Assembly: GCA_946481735.1 (NCBI GenBank)
Contig: CAMLOU010000028.1
Location: 1 to 34,473, forward strand
Direction: 5' to 3'
DNA: 34,473 bases
Source: an uncultured Cellvibrio sp.
GTDB lineage: Bacteria; Pseudomonadota; Gammaproteobacteria; Pseudomonadales; Cellvibrionaceae
The notes beneath the pieces are model-generated. The model was not told the DNA's origin. It searched no databases and saw only the letters and a program-made list of their open reading frames with translations. Positions within the stretch are counted from its first letter, which is position 1. Every line of letters starts with the position of its first letter. This document shows, one piece after another, positions 8,359-15,472 of the stretch. The position numbers and the translations under genes are program-made.

Positions 8359-9060
8359 ATGGGTGCCCAGTGGAAAGCAAAACATCGCGAAGCGGCGGCA
8401 AATGCCAAGGGTAAACTATTTACCAAACTGACCAAGGAAATCATGATTGCGGCACGCAATGGTGCGGACCCCGATATGAATCCCCGTTTACGCCTCGCCG
8501 TAGAGCAAGCCAAAAAAGCCTCCATGACGCGCGAGACACTGGAGCGCGCCATAAAAAAAGGTTCCGGCCAACTGGACGGTGCGGTGAATTACGAAAAGGT
8601 CACTTACGAAGGTTTTGCGCCGCATCAGGTACCGGTAATTGTTGAATGTCTGACGGACAACGTAAACCGTACCATCTCCAGCATGCGCGTGCTGTTCCGC
8701 AAAGGGCAATTAGGCTCGTCGGGTTCTGTGTCCTGGGATTTTGATCATGTCGGTTTGATTGAAGCCTCGCCGGCCAACGCGGATGCTGATCCGGAATTGG
8801 CCGCTATTGAAGCGGGCGCGCAGGATTTTGAAACGAATGACGACGGCGTAACATTATTTATTACTGATACCACGGATCTGGATTTGGTGTGCCGCGCTTT
8901 GCCTGCACAGGGTTTTACCGTGGAATCGGCCAAGTTAGGGTATCGCCCGAAAAATCCGGTGAGCTTAACCGGTGAAGCGCTCGAAGAAGTGGAACATTTT
9001 CTCGCAGCTATCGATGACGATGACGATGTGCAGGAAGTTTACGTAGGTTTGACTGATTAA
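8359..9060 (+). CDS. YebC/PmpR/TACO1-family protein
   Basis: A cytoplasmic protein of 233 residues. The YebC-family N-terminus is recognisable ([21 protein letters not shown], here split as [12 protein letters not shown] and LFTKLTKEI), as are [16 protein letters not shown], the central [21 protein letters not shown] and [14 protein letters not shown] blocks, and an acidic C-terminal [11 protein letters not shown]. Family members have been described as transcription regulators and, more recently, as translation factors that relieve stalling at proline-rich stretches. The N-terminus lacks the usual MAGHSKW opening and begins MGAQWKAKH, so this is probably a divergent or second paralogue rather than canonical YebC. 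GGGAGAG precedes the ATG. Confidence 0.87.
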   Translation: MGAQWKAKHREAAANAKGKLFTKLTKEIMIAARNGADPDMNPRLRLAVEQAKKASMTRETLERAIKKGSGQLDGAVNYEKVTYEGFAPHQVPVIVECLTDNVNRTISSMRVLFRKGQLGSSGSVSWDFDHVGLIEASPANADADPELAAIEAGAQDFETNDDGVTLFITDTTDLDLVCRALPAQGFTVESAKLGYRPKNPVSLTGEALEEVEHFLAAIDDDDDVQEVYVGLTD

Positions 9061-9067
9061 ACAGGTT

Positions 9068-9103
9068 GTCGGGCTACGCGGCGTTGCCGCTAACGCGACC
9101 GAT
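9068..9103 (-). repeat. Degenerate REP-like palindrome 6
   Basis: A diverged copy (GTCGGGCTACGCGGCG ... CGCTAACGCGACC) that keeps the paired inner stem but has lost the CTAC foot (GAT instead) and changed the outer stem. It lies between the YebC-family gene and the TM2 gene. Confidence 0.6.
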
Positions 9104-9132
9104 GGGTATCGATTATTTGAGGCGGCTAAACA

Positions 9133-9522
9133 GTGAAGGTATCAACACATTCGGTATTAATTGGTTACATTACCTGGATCATGGGTTTTATGGGCGCACA
9201 CCGGTTTTATTTTGGCAAACCGCTCACCGGGACGCTGTGGTTTTTTACCTTTGGTTTGTTGGGCATCGGTTGGTTGATTGATATTTTCTTCATTCCTTCC
9301 ATGGCCCGCGAAGCGGATACACGCTTCCGCCCCGGTCCGATTGATTATTCCGTGGCGTGGATTTTACTGGCGTTTCTGGGACTCTTTGGCGTTCACCGCA
9401 TGTATTTGGGCAAGTGGATTACCGGTTTGATTTACCTGTTTACCCTGGGCCTGTTTGGCCTTGGCTGGCTATATGATTTGTGGACGCTGAATGGCCAGAT
9501 CGATGAGTGCAACCGCGATTAA
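9133..9522 (+). CDS. Double TM2-domain membrane protein
   Basis: A small inner-membrane protein of 129 residues made of two TM2 repeats. Each has a GxxGAHRFYFG-type turn between two hydrophobic segments (first: WIMGFMGAHRFYFGKPLTG then FFTFGLLGIGWLIDIFF; second: FLGLFGVHRMYLGKWITG then LFTLGLFGLGWLYDLW). TM2 proteins have no single assigned biochemical function. The start is GTG at 9133 with GAGG 10 nt upstream; no better start is visible. It may be read with the upstream YebC-family gene. The 3' end runs straight into a REP pair that fills the gap to the convergent minus-strand operon. Confidence 0.82.
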   Translation: MKVSTHSVLIGYITWIMGFMGAHRFYFGKPLTGTLWFFTFGLLGIGWLIDIFFIPSMAREADTRFRPGPIDYSVAWILLAFLGLFGVHRMYLGKWITGLIYLFTLGLFGLGWLYDLWTLNGQIDECNRD

Positions 9523-9527
9523 GTGCA

Positions 9528-9563
9528 GTAGGTCGGATTAGGCGCACAGCGCCGTAATCCGAC
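9528..9563 (+). repeat. REP-like palindrome 7 (left arm of a REPIN)
   Basis: A 36-bp copy of the second stem type (GGCGC/GCGCC instead of GCCGC/GCGGC). It is base-for-base identical to the copy at 14660-14695 when read on its own strand, pointing to recent spread. Paired with 9591-9626, feet outward. Confidence 0.88.
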
Positions 9564-9590
9564 ACAAGGTTTTAACATTCCATTATTTAA

Positions 9591-9626
9591 GTCGGATTAC
9601 GGCGCTGGGCGCCTAATCCGACCTAC
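9591..9626 (-). repeat. REP-like palindrome 8 (right arm of a REPIN)
   Basis: The inverted partner of the 9528 copy, separated by 27 nt. The pair occupies nearly all of the 107-nt gap between two convergent coding regions and could form a large hairpin in either transcript, so it may act as a bidirectional transcript end or stabiliser. Confidence 0.88.
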
Positions 9627-9629
9627 GTG

Positions 9630-10571
9630 TTAACCGTTAGTTTTCTCCTTTTCCCCCTCGGTTTTTTGCTCTTCCGCTTTCAAGGCCAATTGCGGCTGGC
9701 GTATCTGGGTAATGCGATCATAGTCAAACTGGCTGACGGTGAAAGCTTGCTCCTGATCATCGCGCTTAACGAAATATTTATCGTCCGACTTCAGGAACTC
9801 ATATTGCCGCTCACCGGTGCCCGTATTTACCGTAATAACAACCGGCTCTCCTTCCGGCTGTTGCTCAGCTACATCAATAATGCGCAGGTTACTTAAGGCG
9901 TTCGCCAGTTCCTGTGCTTTTTGGGTATCAACCTTGAGGCTTTCTGCATCCGTAGCGTCGTTTGCCTCTCCGGCAAATGACCATTGATCATCCGTTTTTT
10001 GCAGCGTGTAATCCGGCCCTTTAATCTGCTTTAAGTCCTTGGCGCTGAGCAAGGTTTTATCCAGCCATTCCGTGTCGGCGACCGGCATGTCAAACGTGTT
10101 CAGGCTTACCGAATAAACGTCATCCTCACCCGGTCGACGCACATGTACCTTGCGGAAACCGGGCGAGGTGCCCAGCAACACCTCACCCACTTTTTTATCG
10201 CCGGCAAACAGCTCAACACGGCGCTGGAAATTATCATCGGTGAGTTCAAAGCGTGCGTGACTTGATGTGGTTGTGGTCACTGGCCAACTCACCTTGGTCG
10301 CCTGGAGTTTATCGAGCAGCTCCGGCACTTTTTTATCAACGACCGGCAATGCGTGCAGTTCCGGCAATTGCCATTGATCGCCGGACTTTTGCAGCGTCAC
10401 ATGGTTATCCGCATCAGCAATAACCAGTTTATCGATTGCTGCCGTTTCAAAACTGAGCAAAGGCTCGCTGGTCGCCTGGGGCGTTGACTGCTCTTTATAA
10501 AAGAACAGCCCACCCGCCAGAACCACCTGTGCTGCCAGGATCCCCGCCAGCCAACTATGGTATTTTTTCAT
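9630..10571 (-). CDS. DUF4340-domain membrane-anchored protein
   Basis: A protein of 313 residues starting with one hydrophobic segment (about 7-25, WLAGILAAQVVLAGGLFFY) that anchors or exports it; the rest is predicted periplasmic. The body has the repeated DUF4340 pattern: IDKLVIADADNHVTLQKSG followed by WQLP, VGEVLLGTSPGFRKVHVR, VYSVSLNTFD and DTEWLDKTLL. No enzymatic motif is seen. It is the last gene of a three-gene operon: its ATG is 10 nt past the upstream permease stop, with GGAG 7 nt before it. In bacteria DUF4340 proteins commonly accompany GldA/GldFG-like ABC genes, which fits here. Its substrate is unknown. Confidence 0.85.
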   Translation of the reverse strand: MKKYHSWLAGILAAQVVLAGGLFFYKEQSTPQATSEPLLSFETAAIDKLVIADADNHVTLQKSGDQWQLPELHALPVVDKKVPELLDKLQATKVSWPVTTTTSSHARFELTDDNFQRRVELFAGDKKVGEVLLGTSPGFRKVHVRRPGEDDVYSVSLNTFDMPVADTEWLDKTLLSAKDLKQIKGPDYTLQKTDDQWSFAGEANDATDAESLKVDTQKAQELANALSNLRIIDVAEQQPEGEPVVITVNTGTGERQYEFLKSDDKYFVKRDDQEQAFTVSQFDYDRITQIRQPQLALKAEEQKTEGEKEKTNG

Positions 10572-10581
10572 GGTGTGCTCC

Positions 10582-13449
10582 CTAGTGTGCGAGTAATTGT
10601 TGATAAGCTTTTTGACGTGAGCGGTTTATCTGGTAACGCACGCCCGCCACAATCAATAGCGCCAGTAACGCCAGGCCGTAGTTCAGGTATTCCCAGAACA
10701 ATTGCGTGCTGTGCTCCAGGGTCGGTAAGGTGCGATTGAAATTGCCGCGCGAACGAATGCTCAGCAAGCCGGCATCTTCCAATGACCAGTCGACGGTGTT
10801 AGCCAGCAGTTGCAAGCTGTTAAGATATTCACCACCGCCCGCTGCACCGGCCATTTGCAATAACTGATCGGTGAGAAAATCGTTGGAGCTGAACAAAATA
10901 ATCCGCGCAGACTCCGGCGACCGCTCGATCACACCGGATACCGTCGTGGTATCACTTGCGCCGTCTTGCGCGTTTTCTTCATCAGCCTGTGCCAATAACG
11001 GCGATGCTTTTCCGGCGAAATAGGAATCAAACCGGCCTGCCGATATAACACCGAGCAAGCGGGATTTTTGTTCGCCCTCCGGCGTAAACCGGCTCATGCT
11101 GCCACCGTCAATACGCGGCATGACCTGCGTGGAGCTGGATAACCAGGCGTTGTCGGATGAACGCAGCAATTCCGTTATCGTGCGCGACTTTTGTTTCTCC
11201 TGATCGACAATAATCGGCGATGCCCAGGCCAGGGTCGCTTGCGGCAGGTTGGCCGTAATCGGGTTGTCCTGATTCAACCCTTCACCCCGTACATCAACAA
11301 AGTAGGGATAATCCAGCATGCGGATTTCCTGCACGGTAAAGCCACCCACATTCCGTGCAACCGGCACCGGGAAAGGCACGTTTTGAGTGTCCATGACCAG
11401 CTGGTTTTCGATCTGCAAACCGTGATGCGTGAGCCATTCCTGCAAGCCGCTGGTTTGTGGTTGCACACTCAGGCTGCGATTGGAAACACTCGCCGAATAC
11501 GGCGACGTTGCCGCGATAACCGTACCGCCCTGCATGAGGAATTGATCCACCGCAAAGAGTTGTTTTTCATCCAGGTTTTTGGGCGCAGCGAGTAACAGGA
11601 TATCGGCTTGCCCTGAAACACGGCCATCGCTCAAGTCTTCCGTTACCACATTCAATTCAGCACCCAGGAAACTTTCCAGCTGATTAAACTGCGGCGAATT
11701 CATACCGCCAAATTGATGAGGCGTCGCCGGTGCAGGGGCAACCAGTGCTACGGTTTTGGTAAATCCGCTAGCGAAGCGTTTAATGGCCGAGGATAAATTT
11801 CGCTCAAAACTCGCTTCACTCATATCGTCCAACGGAATCTGTACGACCTGTTCACCCTGGCCGAGCGTCAGGTAGAAATAAAAGCGATCGTTGCTGAACA
11901 GATTGGTCGCCATGGGTTGGAAACCGTAGTCCTGTAAAATCTGTTGGCCCACTGCACCGCCGTTGGCTTCCGGTTCCAGGAAATTCACTGTTAACCGACC
12001 CTTGGACTGCTGCTGCATGGTTTGCGTGTGTTCGGCTACCACCTTGCGGAATTCTTGCAAAGGCTGCGGCAGACGCGCATCGGCAGAGATATAGGCATTG
12101 AAAGTGAGCTCGCCTTTTACGGTATCAAACAAATTGCCACCGGCCTGGTAAGTGTGCAGCACTTTTTTGATGGCACGGGTCAGGTCATGTTCCGGGTTGC
12201 GCAACTGCACATTCAGGTCGCCTTCACCGCGCGCTTTAATCTCAATTAACTCACGGAAGCCGAGCACCTGATATTCATCGCCATACTGCACCAGCACGTT
12301 GAAATAAGAATTCACCACCGCGGCTTGATAGCGATCTGCCACCTGGAAGGGCACCGGTTGGATGGCGTACTTTTGATTAGCCTCTTCTTCCAGGTCCGGT
12401 TGCGTCACCGGGTCGACAAACTCCACGCGCACCCGGTCGCTGACCACGGCATATTCCTGCATCAGGTCGCGCAGCTGCGGCACTAACGGCGATAACAGCG
12501 GGTGGGTTTTGCTGCTGAAGTAACCCCGTAACAGCAACGGCTCCTGCAATTGTTGCAGGTATTCTTCCGTTGCCGGTGAGATGGAATACTGGTTGCCGGC
12601 GGTGGCATCAATGCGCAGGCTGTTGACCTGGCCCAGCCAGAAATTTGCACCGACCGCATTGGCAACCAACAACGCCGTCATTACCCGCCAACCCGTGTGA
12701 TGCTCGCGGCTACCGGTCAGTGCCCAGCGTTCGCGTTCAAGTGAGAAGGTATTCAGCGTGAGGAAAACAGCAATCAAACTCAGGTAGTAATACAGATCTC
12801 GCAGATCAACAACGCCGCGCGTAATGGATTCAAATCGCGAGCCGGTACCGAGCAAGCGCAACCACTCCCCAGCCTGGTTACCGAAAAAGTCTGTCAGGGT
12901 TTTGCTGCCCAACAGATAAAAGATACCGCACACCGCAACTGCGGTTATGAGGCTGACTATCTGGTTATCACTGCGCGAAGAAACAAACAGGCCGATGCTG
13001 AGATAGGCAGCACCTAGCAAAAAGGTTGCGAGGTAACCCGCCCAGACTGGGCCCCAATCAAGCTCACCGATGATGGCGACGGTAATGGGTAAGGGCAAAG
13101 TAATCAGCAAGGCAATCGCCAACAATGCCAGGCAACCGAGGAATTTTCCCAGTACAAAATGCCACAGCGGCACCGGTTGGGTCAGCACATGCTCCAGGGT
13201 ACCGGTACGCCGCTCTTCGCTCCACATCCGCATGGTGAGGGTGCTGGCCAGGAAAATTAACAACAGCGGCATCCACTCAAATAAGGGGCGCACATCAGCG
13301 ATGTTGCGTGAGAAAAATGCTTCGCCCCAAAAGAAAATAAACAAACTGACTGCCGCAAACACAGCCAGAAATAAATAGGCCACGGGCGACGCAAAAAATA
13401 AGGTAATTTCCTTGGCCGCAATACGGCGAATGGTGTGTTTAGGCTGCAT
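10582..13449 (-). CDS. Fused ABC-2 permease (GldF-like) and GldG-like auxiliary protein
   Basis: A large inner-membrane protein of 955 residues joining two modules that are separate in Bacteroidetes. Residues 1 to about 240 form a GldF-like ABC-2 permease with six hydrophobic segments (e.g. PVAYLFLAVFAAVSLFIFF) and the MRMWSEERRTGTLE loop. From about 260 a further segment leads to a GldG-like ABC-auxiliary region (SISPATEEYLQQLQEPLLLR, FVDPVTQPDLEEEA) that is largely periplasmic, with a final membrane helix near the C-terminus (GLALLALLIVAGVRY). I chose ATG 13449 over the open frame back to 13557 because AAGGAGGG stands 6-8 nt upstream and it overlaps the ATPase gene by only 11 nt. Cargo is unknown; gliding is not implied. 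Confidence 0.88.
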   Translation of the reverse strand: MQPKHTIRRIAAKEITLFFASPVAYLFLAVFAAVSLFIFFWGEAFFSRNIADVRPLFEWMPLLLIFLASTLTMRMWSEERRTGTLEHVLTQPVPLWHFVLGKFLGCLALLAIALLITLPLPITVAIIGELDWGPVWAGYLATFLLGAAYLSIGLFVSSRSDNQIVSLITAVAVCGIFYLLGSKTLTDFFGNQAGEWLRLLGTGSRFESITRGVVDLRDLYYYLSLIAVFLTLNTFSLERERWALTGSREHHTGWRVMTALLVANAVGANFWLGQVNSLRIDATAGNQYSISPATEEYLQQLQEPLLLRGYFSSKTHPLLSPLVPQLRDLMQEYAVVSDRVRVEFVDPVTQPDLEEEANQKYAIQPVPFQVADRYQAAVVNSYFNVLVQYGDEYQVLGFRELIEIKARGEGDLNVQLRNPEHDLTRAIKKVLHTYQAGGNLFDTVKGELTFNAYISADARLPQPLQEFRKVVAEHTQTMQQQSKGRLTVNFLEPEANGGAVGQQILQDYGFQPMATNLFSNDRFYFYLTLGQGEQVVQIPLDDMSEASFERNLSSAIKRFASGFTKTVALVAPAPATPHQFGGMNSPQFNQLESFLGAELNVVTEDLSDGRVSGQADILLLAAPKNLDEKQLFAVDQFLMQGGTVIAATSPYSASVSNRSLSVQPQTSGLQEWLTHHGLQIENQLVMDTQNVPFPVPVARNVGGFTVQEIRMLDYPYFVDVRGEGLNQDNPITANLPQATLAWASPIIVDQEKQKSRTITELLRSSDNAWLSSSTQVMPRIDGGSMSRFTPEGEQKSRLLGVISAGRFDSYFAGKASPLLAQADEENAQDGASDTTTVSGVIERSPESARIILFSSNDFLTDQLLQMAGAAGGGEYLNSLQLLANTVDWSLEDAGLLSIRSRGNFNRTLPTLEHSTQLFWEYLNYGLALLALLIVAGVRYQINRSRQKAYQQLLAH

Positions 13450-14401
13450 GGCGCATACCCTCCTTGTCGGTTCCGGTTTGTTGATTAACTTCGCGGAACA
13501 GGGATTCAAGATCGCGCACTTCGGCATATAACTGATACAGGTCGGCACCCGCTGCAATCACTGCCTTTGCCAGTGCAGCCCCGACAACATCCAGTTCAGC
13601 ATCTTCATTCAGGGTCACGCGATGAACGGCGCGCGCGCCATCACTGGACTGAAGTTCACATAAGTGAACACCGGGAATATGTGCGAGTGTACGAAGGCTG
13701 TCGTCACTCATCAGGCTGGTAATGAGTTGCAGGGAGCGGCTTTGGCGCAGGCTATCCAACCGCGCATCTATCACCAGGCGACCGCCCCGCACCATCAACA
13801 CACGGTCACAAAGGGCATCGACTTCCTGCATGATATGGGTGGACAAAATGACGGTAGCTTCCTGGGCAATATCGCGAATCAGTTCACGCATTTGTAATGT
13901 CTGGGTAGGGTCCAGGCCGTTGGTAGGTTCATCAAGAATTAACAGGCTGGGTTTACCCAGAAGCGCCTGCGCCACACCAACCCGCTGCTTAAAACCGCGC
14001 GACAGGGTCGCAATAGGGGCAAGTAATTTTTCACCGATAGCCGTGGCTGATAAAACCCGCTTGACCTCTGCCTGCTTCTGCACGCCGTGTAAACCTTTCA
14101 ATGAGGCAGCGTAATCCAGATAGTCGGCGACAGTCATTTCCGGATAAACCGGCAAGCTTTCCGGCAGATAACCGATGTTTTGCTGCACCTCTTTCAGATG
14201 CTGGCTGAGATCCAAACCATTCATTTTGATGTGGCCGCCACTGGGTTCCAGGTAACCACTGAGCATCTTCATGATCGTGGTTTTACCCGCGCCGTTGTGG
14301 CCCAACAGGCCCACAATTTCACCTTTTCCAATAGAGAAAGTCACACCGTCCACGGCAACGACGTCGCCATAGGTGCGCTTGAGAGAATTGACATCAAGCA
14401 T
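13439..14401 (-). CDS. ABC transporter ATP-binding protein (GldA-like)
   Basis: The cytoplasmic ATPase of the ABC system encoded with the next two genes, 320 residues. It shows Walker A at 34-42 (GHNGAGKTT), a Q-loop region (QQNIGYLPESLPVYPEMTV), signature LSRGFKQRV, Walker B LLILDEPTNGLDP and the switch STHIM, followed by a C-terminal regulatory extension of roughly 100 residues. The ATG at 14401 has GGAGG 5 nt upstream; the earlier ATG at 14413 would contain that ribosome site within its codons and is rejected. The 3' end overlaps the permease gene. ATPase, permease/GldG and DUF4340 make a self-contained operon. Confidence 0.93.
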   Translation of the reverse strand: MLDVNSLKRTYGDVVAVDGVTFSIGKGEIVGLLGHNGAGKTTIMKMLSGYLEPSGGHIKMNGLDLSQHLKEVQQNIGYLPESLPVYPEMTVADYLDYAASLKGLHGVQKQAEVKRVLSATAIGEKLLAPIATLSRGFKQRVGVAQALLGKPSLLILDEPTNGLDPTQTLQMRELIRDIAQEATVILSTHIMQEVDALCDRVLMVRGGRLVIDARLDSLRQSRSLQLITSLMSDDSLRTLAHIPGVHLCELQSSDGARAVHRVTLNEDAELDVVGAALAKAVIAAGADLYQLYAEVRDLESLFREVNQQTGTDKEGMRHAA

Positions 14402-14659
14402 AATGCCCTCCATTAATAGACGTAGCTAATAGAGAAAAAAATAAAAATAAATTTAATTAATTTTTACGCAAAACAGAGGGGGATAACGTGCGGTCTTGAG
14501 ACGGCATATAGTCAAGTTATACATTGTTATTATTCCTGGTTAACCGGGGACATTCCCATCAACAATGGTATGAAATGATTACAGCGCCGCTTAGATAGGG
14601 GCATTTGATAAAAGTTTCAAGGTTTGTGGGTTGGGTTGTTTTGGGGCATCGTTAATCAT
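14402..14659. other. Non-coding upstream region of the ABC operon
   Basis: No gene is supported here. 14430-14465 is very A+T-rich. A near-perfect palindrome CCTGGTTAACCGGG (14535-14548, core GGTTAACC) lies about 135 nt before the ATPase start and is a possible operator for the minus-strand operon. TTGACT occurs on the minus strand at 14512-14517, but I find no acceptable -10 at the right spacing. Confidence 0.4.
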
Positions 14660-14695
14660 GTCGGATTACGGCGCTGTGCGCCTAATCCGACCTAC
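14660..14695 (-). repeat. REP-like palindrome 9 (single)
   Basis: A single 36-bp copy between the divergent ABC operon and ibpA, identical to the 9528-9563 copy read on its own strand (GGCGC/GCGCC stem type). It ends 29 nt before the heat-shock promoter -35. Confidence 0.88.
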
Positions 14696-14723
14696 TCGCT
14701 TGCAAAATTTTTTTTGCGCGGGT

Positions 14724-14751
14724 ATTGAAAAAAAAGTTGCCTGCCCTAGAT
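14724..14751 (+). promoter_or_regulatory. Sigma-32-like heat-shock promoter of ibpA
   Basis: ATTGAAA (14724-14730), a 13-nt spacer and CCCTAGAT (14744-14751) match the sigma-32 consensus CTTGAAA / CCCCATNT at 6 of 7 positions in each element and with typical spacing. Transcription would start near 14758, just before the first leader hairpin at 14761, leaving a leader of about 75 nt. Confidence 0.7.
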
Positions 14752-14760
14752 AAATTATTG

Positions 14761-14783
14761 CCTCGGGTCTCTTGAGAACGAGG
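14761..14783 (+). promoter_or_regulatory. 5' hairpin of the ibpA leader
   Basis: CCTCG (14761-14765) pairs with CGAGG (14779-14783), with an inner TCT/AGA helix and a small internal loop. It sits at the predicted 5' end of the transcript, as the first hairpins of ROSE-type leaders do, and may protect or help fold the leader. Confidence 0.55.
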
Positions 14784-14805
14784 CGTTGATATTAACTGTA
14801 TTGTT

Positions 14806-14827
14806 TATCGCTTCTTAATGGAGGATA
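14806..14827 (+). promoter_or_regulatory. ROSE-like RNA thermometer over the ibpA ribosome binding site
   Basis: TATC (14806-14809), a bulged G (14810) and CTTC (14811-14814) pair across the 5-nt loop TTAAT with GGAG-GATA (14820-14827), burying the Shine-Dalgarno GGAGGA. The strand opposite AGGA reads UCGCU with the G unpaired, the conserved U(U/C)GCU hallmark of ROSE thermometers. There are eight pairs, one of them U-G, so melting on heating is plausible. The ibpA start is at 14833, 5 nt past the hairpin. Confidence 0.72.
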
Positions 14828-14832
14828 TCGTT

Positions 14833-15303
14833 ATGAATACAATTGATCTCACCCCCCTCTATCGCAGCAGCATCGGTTTTGATCGACTCGGTGCACTGCT
14901 GGATACCGCGCTACGTGCTGAACAGGCTTCTGCCGGTTATCCCCCGTACAACATCGAAGTGGTTGGCGACAACCGCTACGGGATCACCCTGGCCGTTGCC
15001 GGCTTTGATCGGGACGAGCTGGATATCCAGGTAGAAAAAGGCGTACTGACCGTTCGCGGTAAAAAATCCGAGGACGGAAAGGAAGAGCGCAAGTATCTGT
15101 ACCAAGGCATCGCCACCCGCGCGTTCGAGCGCAAATTTAATTTGGCCGATCACGTGGAAGTCACCGGTGCCGAATTGACTAACGGCTTGTTGACCATCAG
15201 CCTGGTAAAAGAAATTCCGGAGGCGATGAAACCCAGAACCATCGCCATCAACCAATCCGGTAATGTGCTTGAACACCAGGCCGGGAAAGACAAGGCTGCC
15301 TAG
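14833..15303 (+). CDS. ibpA: Small heat-shock protein IbpA (Hsp20/alpha-crystallin)
   Basis: A cytoplasmic ATP-independent chaperone of 156 residues that holds unfolding proteins for DnaK/ClpB. It closely follows E. coli IbpA: an N-terminal LTPLYRSSIGFDRL, YPPYNIEVVGDNRYGITLAV, the ERKYLYQGIATRAFERKF block, then ELTNGLLTISL and the IPEAMKPRTIAIN tail with an I-x-I-type anchor. The start is the ATG at 14833 with GGAGGA 7 nt upstream; the in-frame ATG at 14818 overlaps that site and is rejected. A heat-shock promoter and an RNA thermometer precede it, and a strong terminator follows, so it is a stand-alone heat-inducible unit. Confidence 0.96.
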   Translation: MNTIDLTPLYRSSIGFDRLGALLDTALRAEQASAGYPPYNIEVVGDNRYGITLAVAGFDRDELDIQVEKGVLTVRGKKSEDGKEERKYLYQGIATRAFERKFNLADHVEVTGAELTNGLLTISLVKEIPEAMKPRTIAINQSGNVLEHQAGKDKAA

Positions 15304-15310
15304 TGCAATC

Positions 15311-15340
15311 AGGGCGACGGCTCAGGCCGCCGCCCTTTTA
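15311..15340 (+). terminator. Rho-independent terminator after ibpA
   Basis: AGGGCG-A-CGGC, loop TCAG, GCCG-C-CGCCCT, then TTTTA: a ten-pair G+C-rich hairpin with one A/C mismatch, starting 8 nt after the ibpA stop codon. Confidence 0.85.
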
Positions 15341-15352
15341 CTTTCGGACTTA

Positions 15353-15412
15353 AGCGAAACTGAGAGACTTCAGCGAAACTGAGAGCCTTCAGCGCAACTG
15401 GGAGCCTTCAGC
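15353..15412. repeat. Three tandem 19-bp direct repeats
   Basis: Units start at 15353, 15372 and 15391, each AGCGAAACTGAGAGACTTC or a near copy (second differs at 1 base, third at 3), followed by the first three bases of a fourth. The sequence just before (CGGACTTAAGC) looks like a decayed extra unit. They lie between the ibpA terminator and the dapE -10. Repeats abut with no unique spacers, so this is not a CRISPR. Confidence 0.8.
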
Positions 15413-15421
15413 ACATAATGA

Positions 15422-15427
15422 TAGAAT
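15422..15427 (+). promoter_or_regulatory. Candidate -10 element of dapE
   Basis: TAGAAT, followed after three bases by GGCCTTT exactly as upstream of map (1193). It lies 45 nt before the dapE ATG and 10 nt after the last tandem repeat. No convincing -35 is seen; the third 19-bp repeat occupies that position. Confidence 0.4.
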
Positions 15428-15472
15428 CGCGGCCTTTGCCAAATCACCTGCCGATCCCCAGGAAGCCGCGTT

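Noticed and set aside
9066..9281. 71-codon frame starting in the degenerate REP and overlapping the TM2 gene
   Set aside because: It is out of frame with the clear TM2 repeats and shows no protein-like pattern.
13450..13557. 36-codon N-terminal extension of the permease/GldG gene
   Set aside because: It lies deep inside the ATPase gene, looks unlike a permease start, and a strong AAGGAGGG site fits ATG 13449.
15353..15412. Possible CRISPR array
   Set aside because: Only three abutting 19-bp units, no unique spacers and no cas genes.
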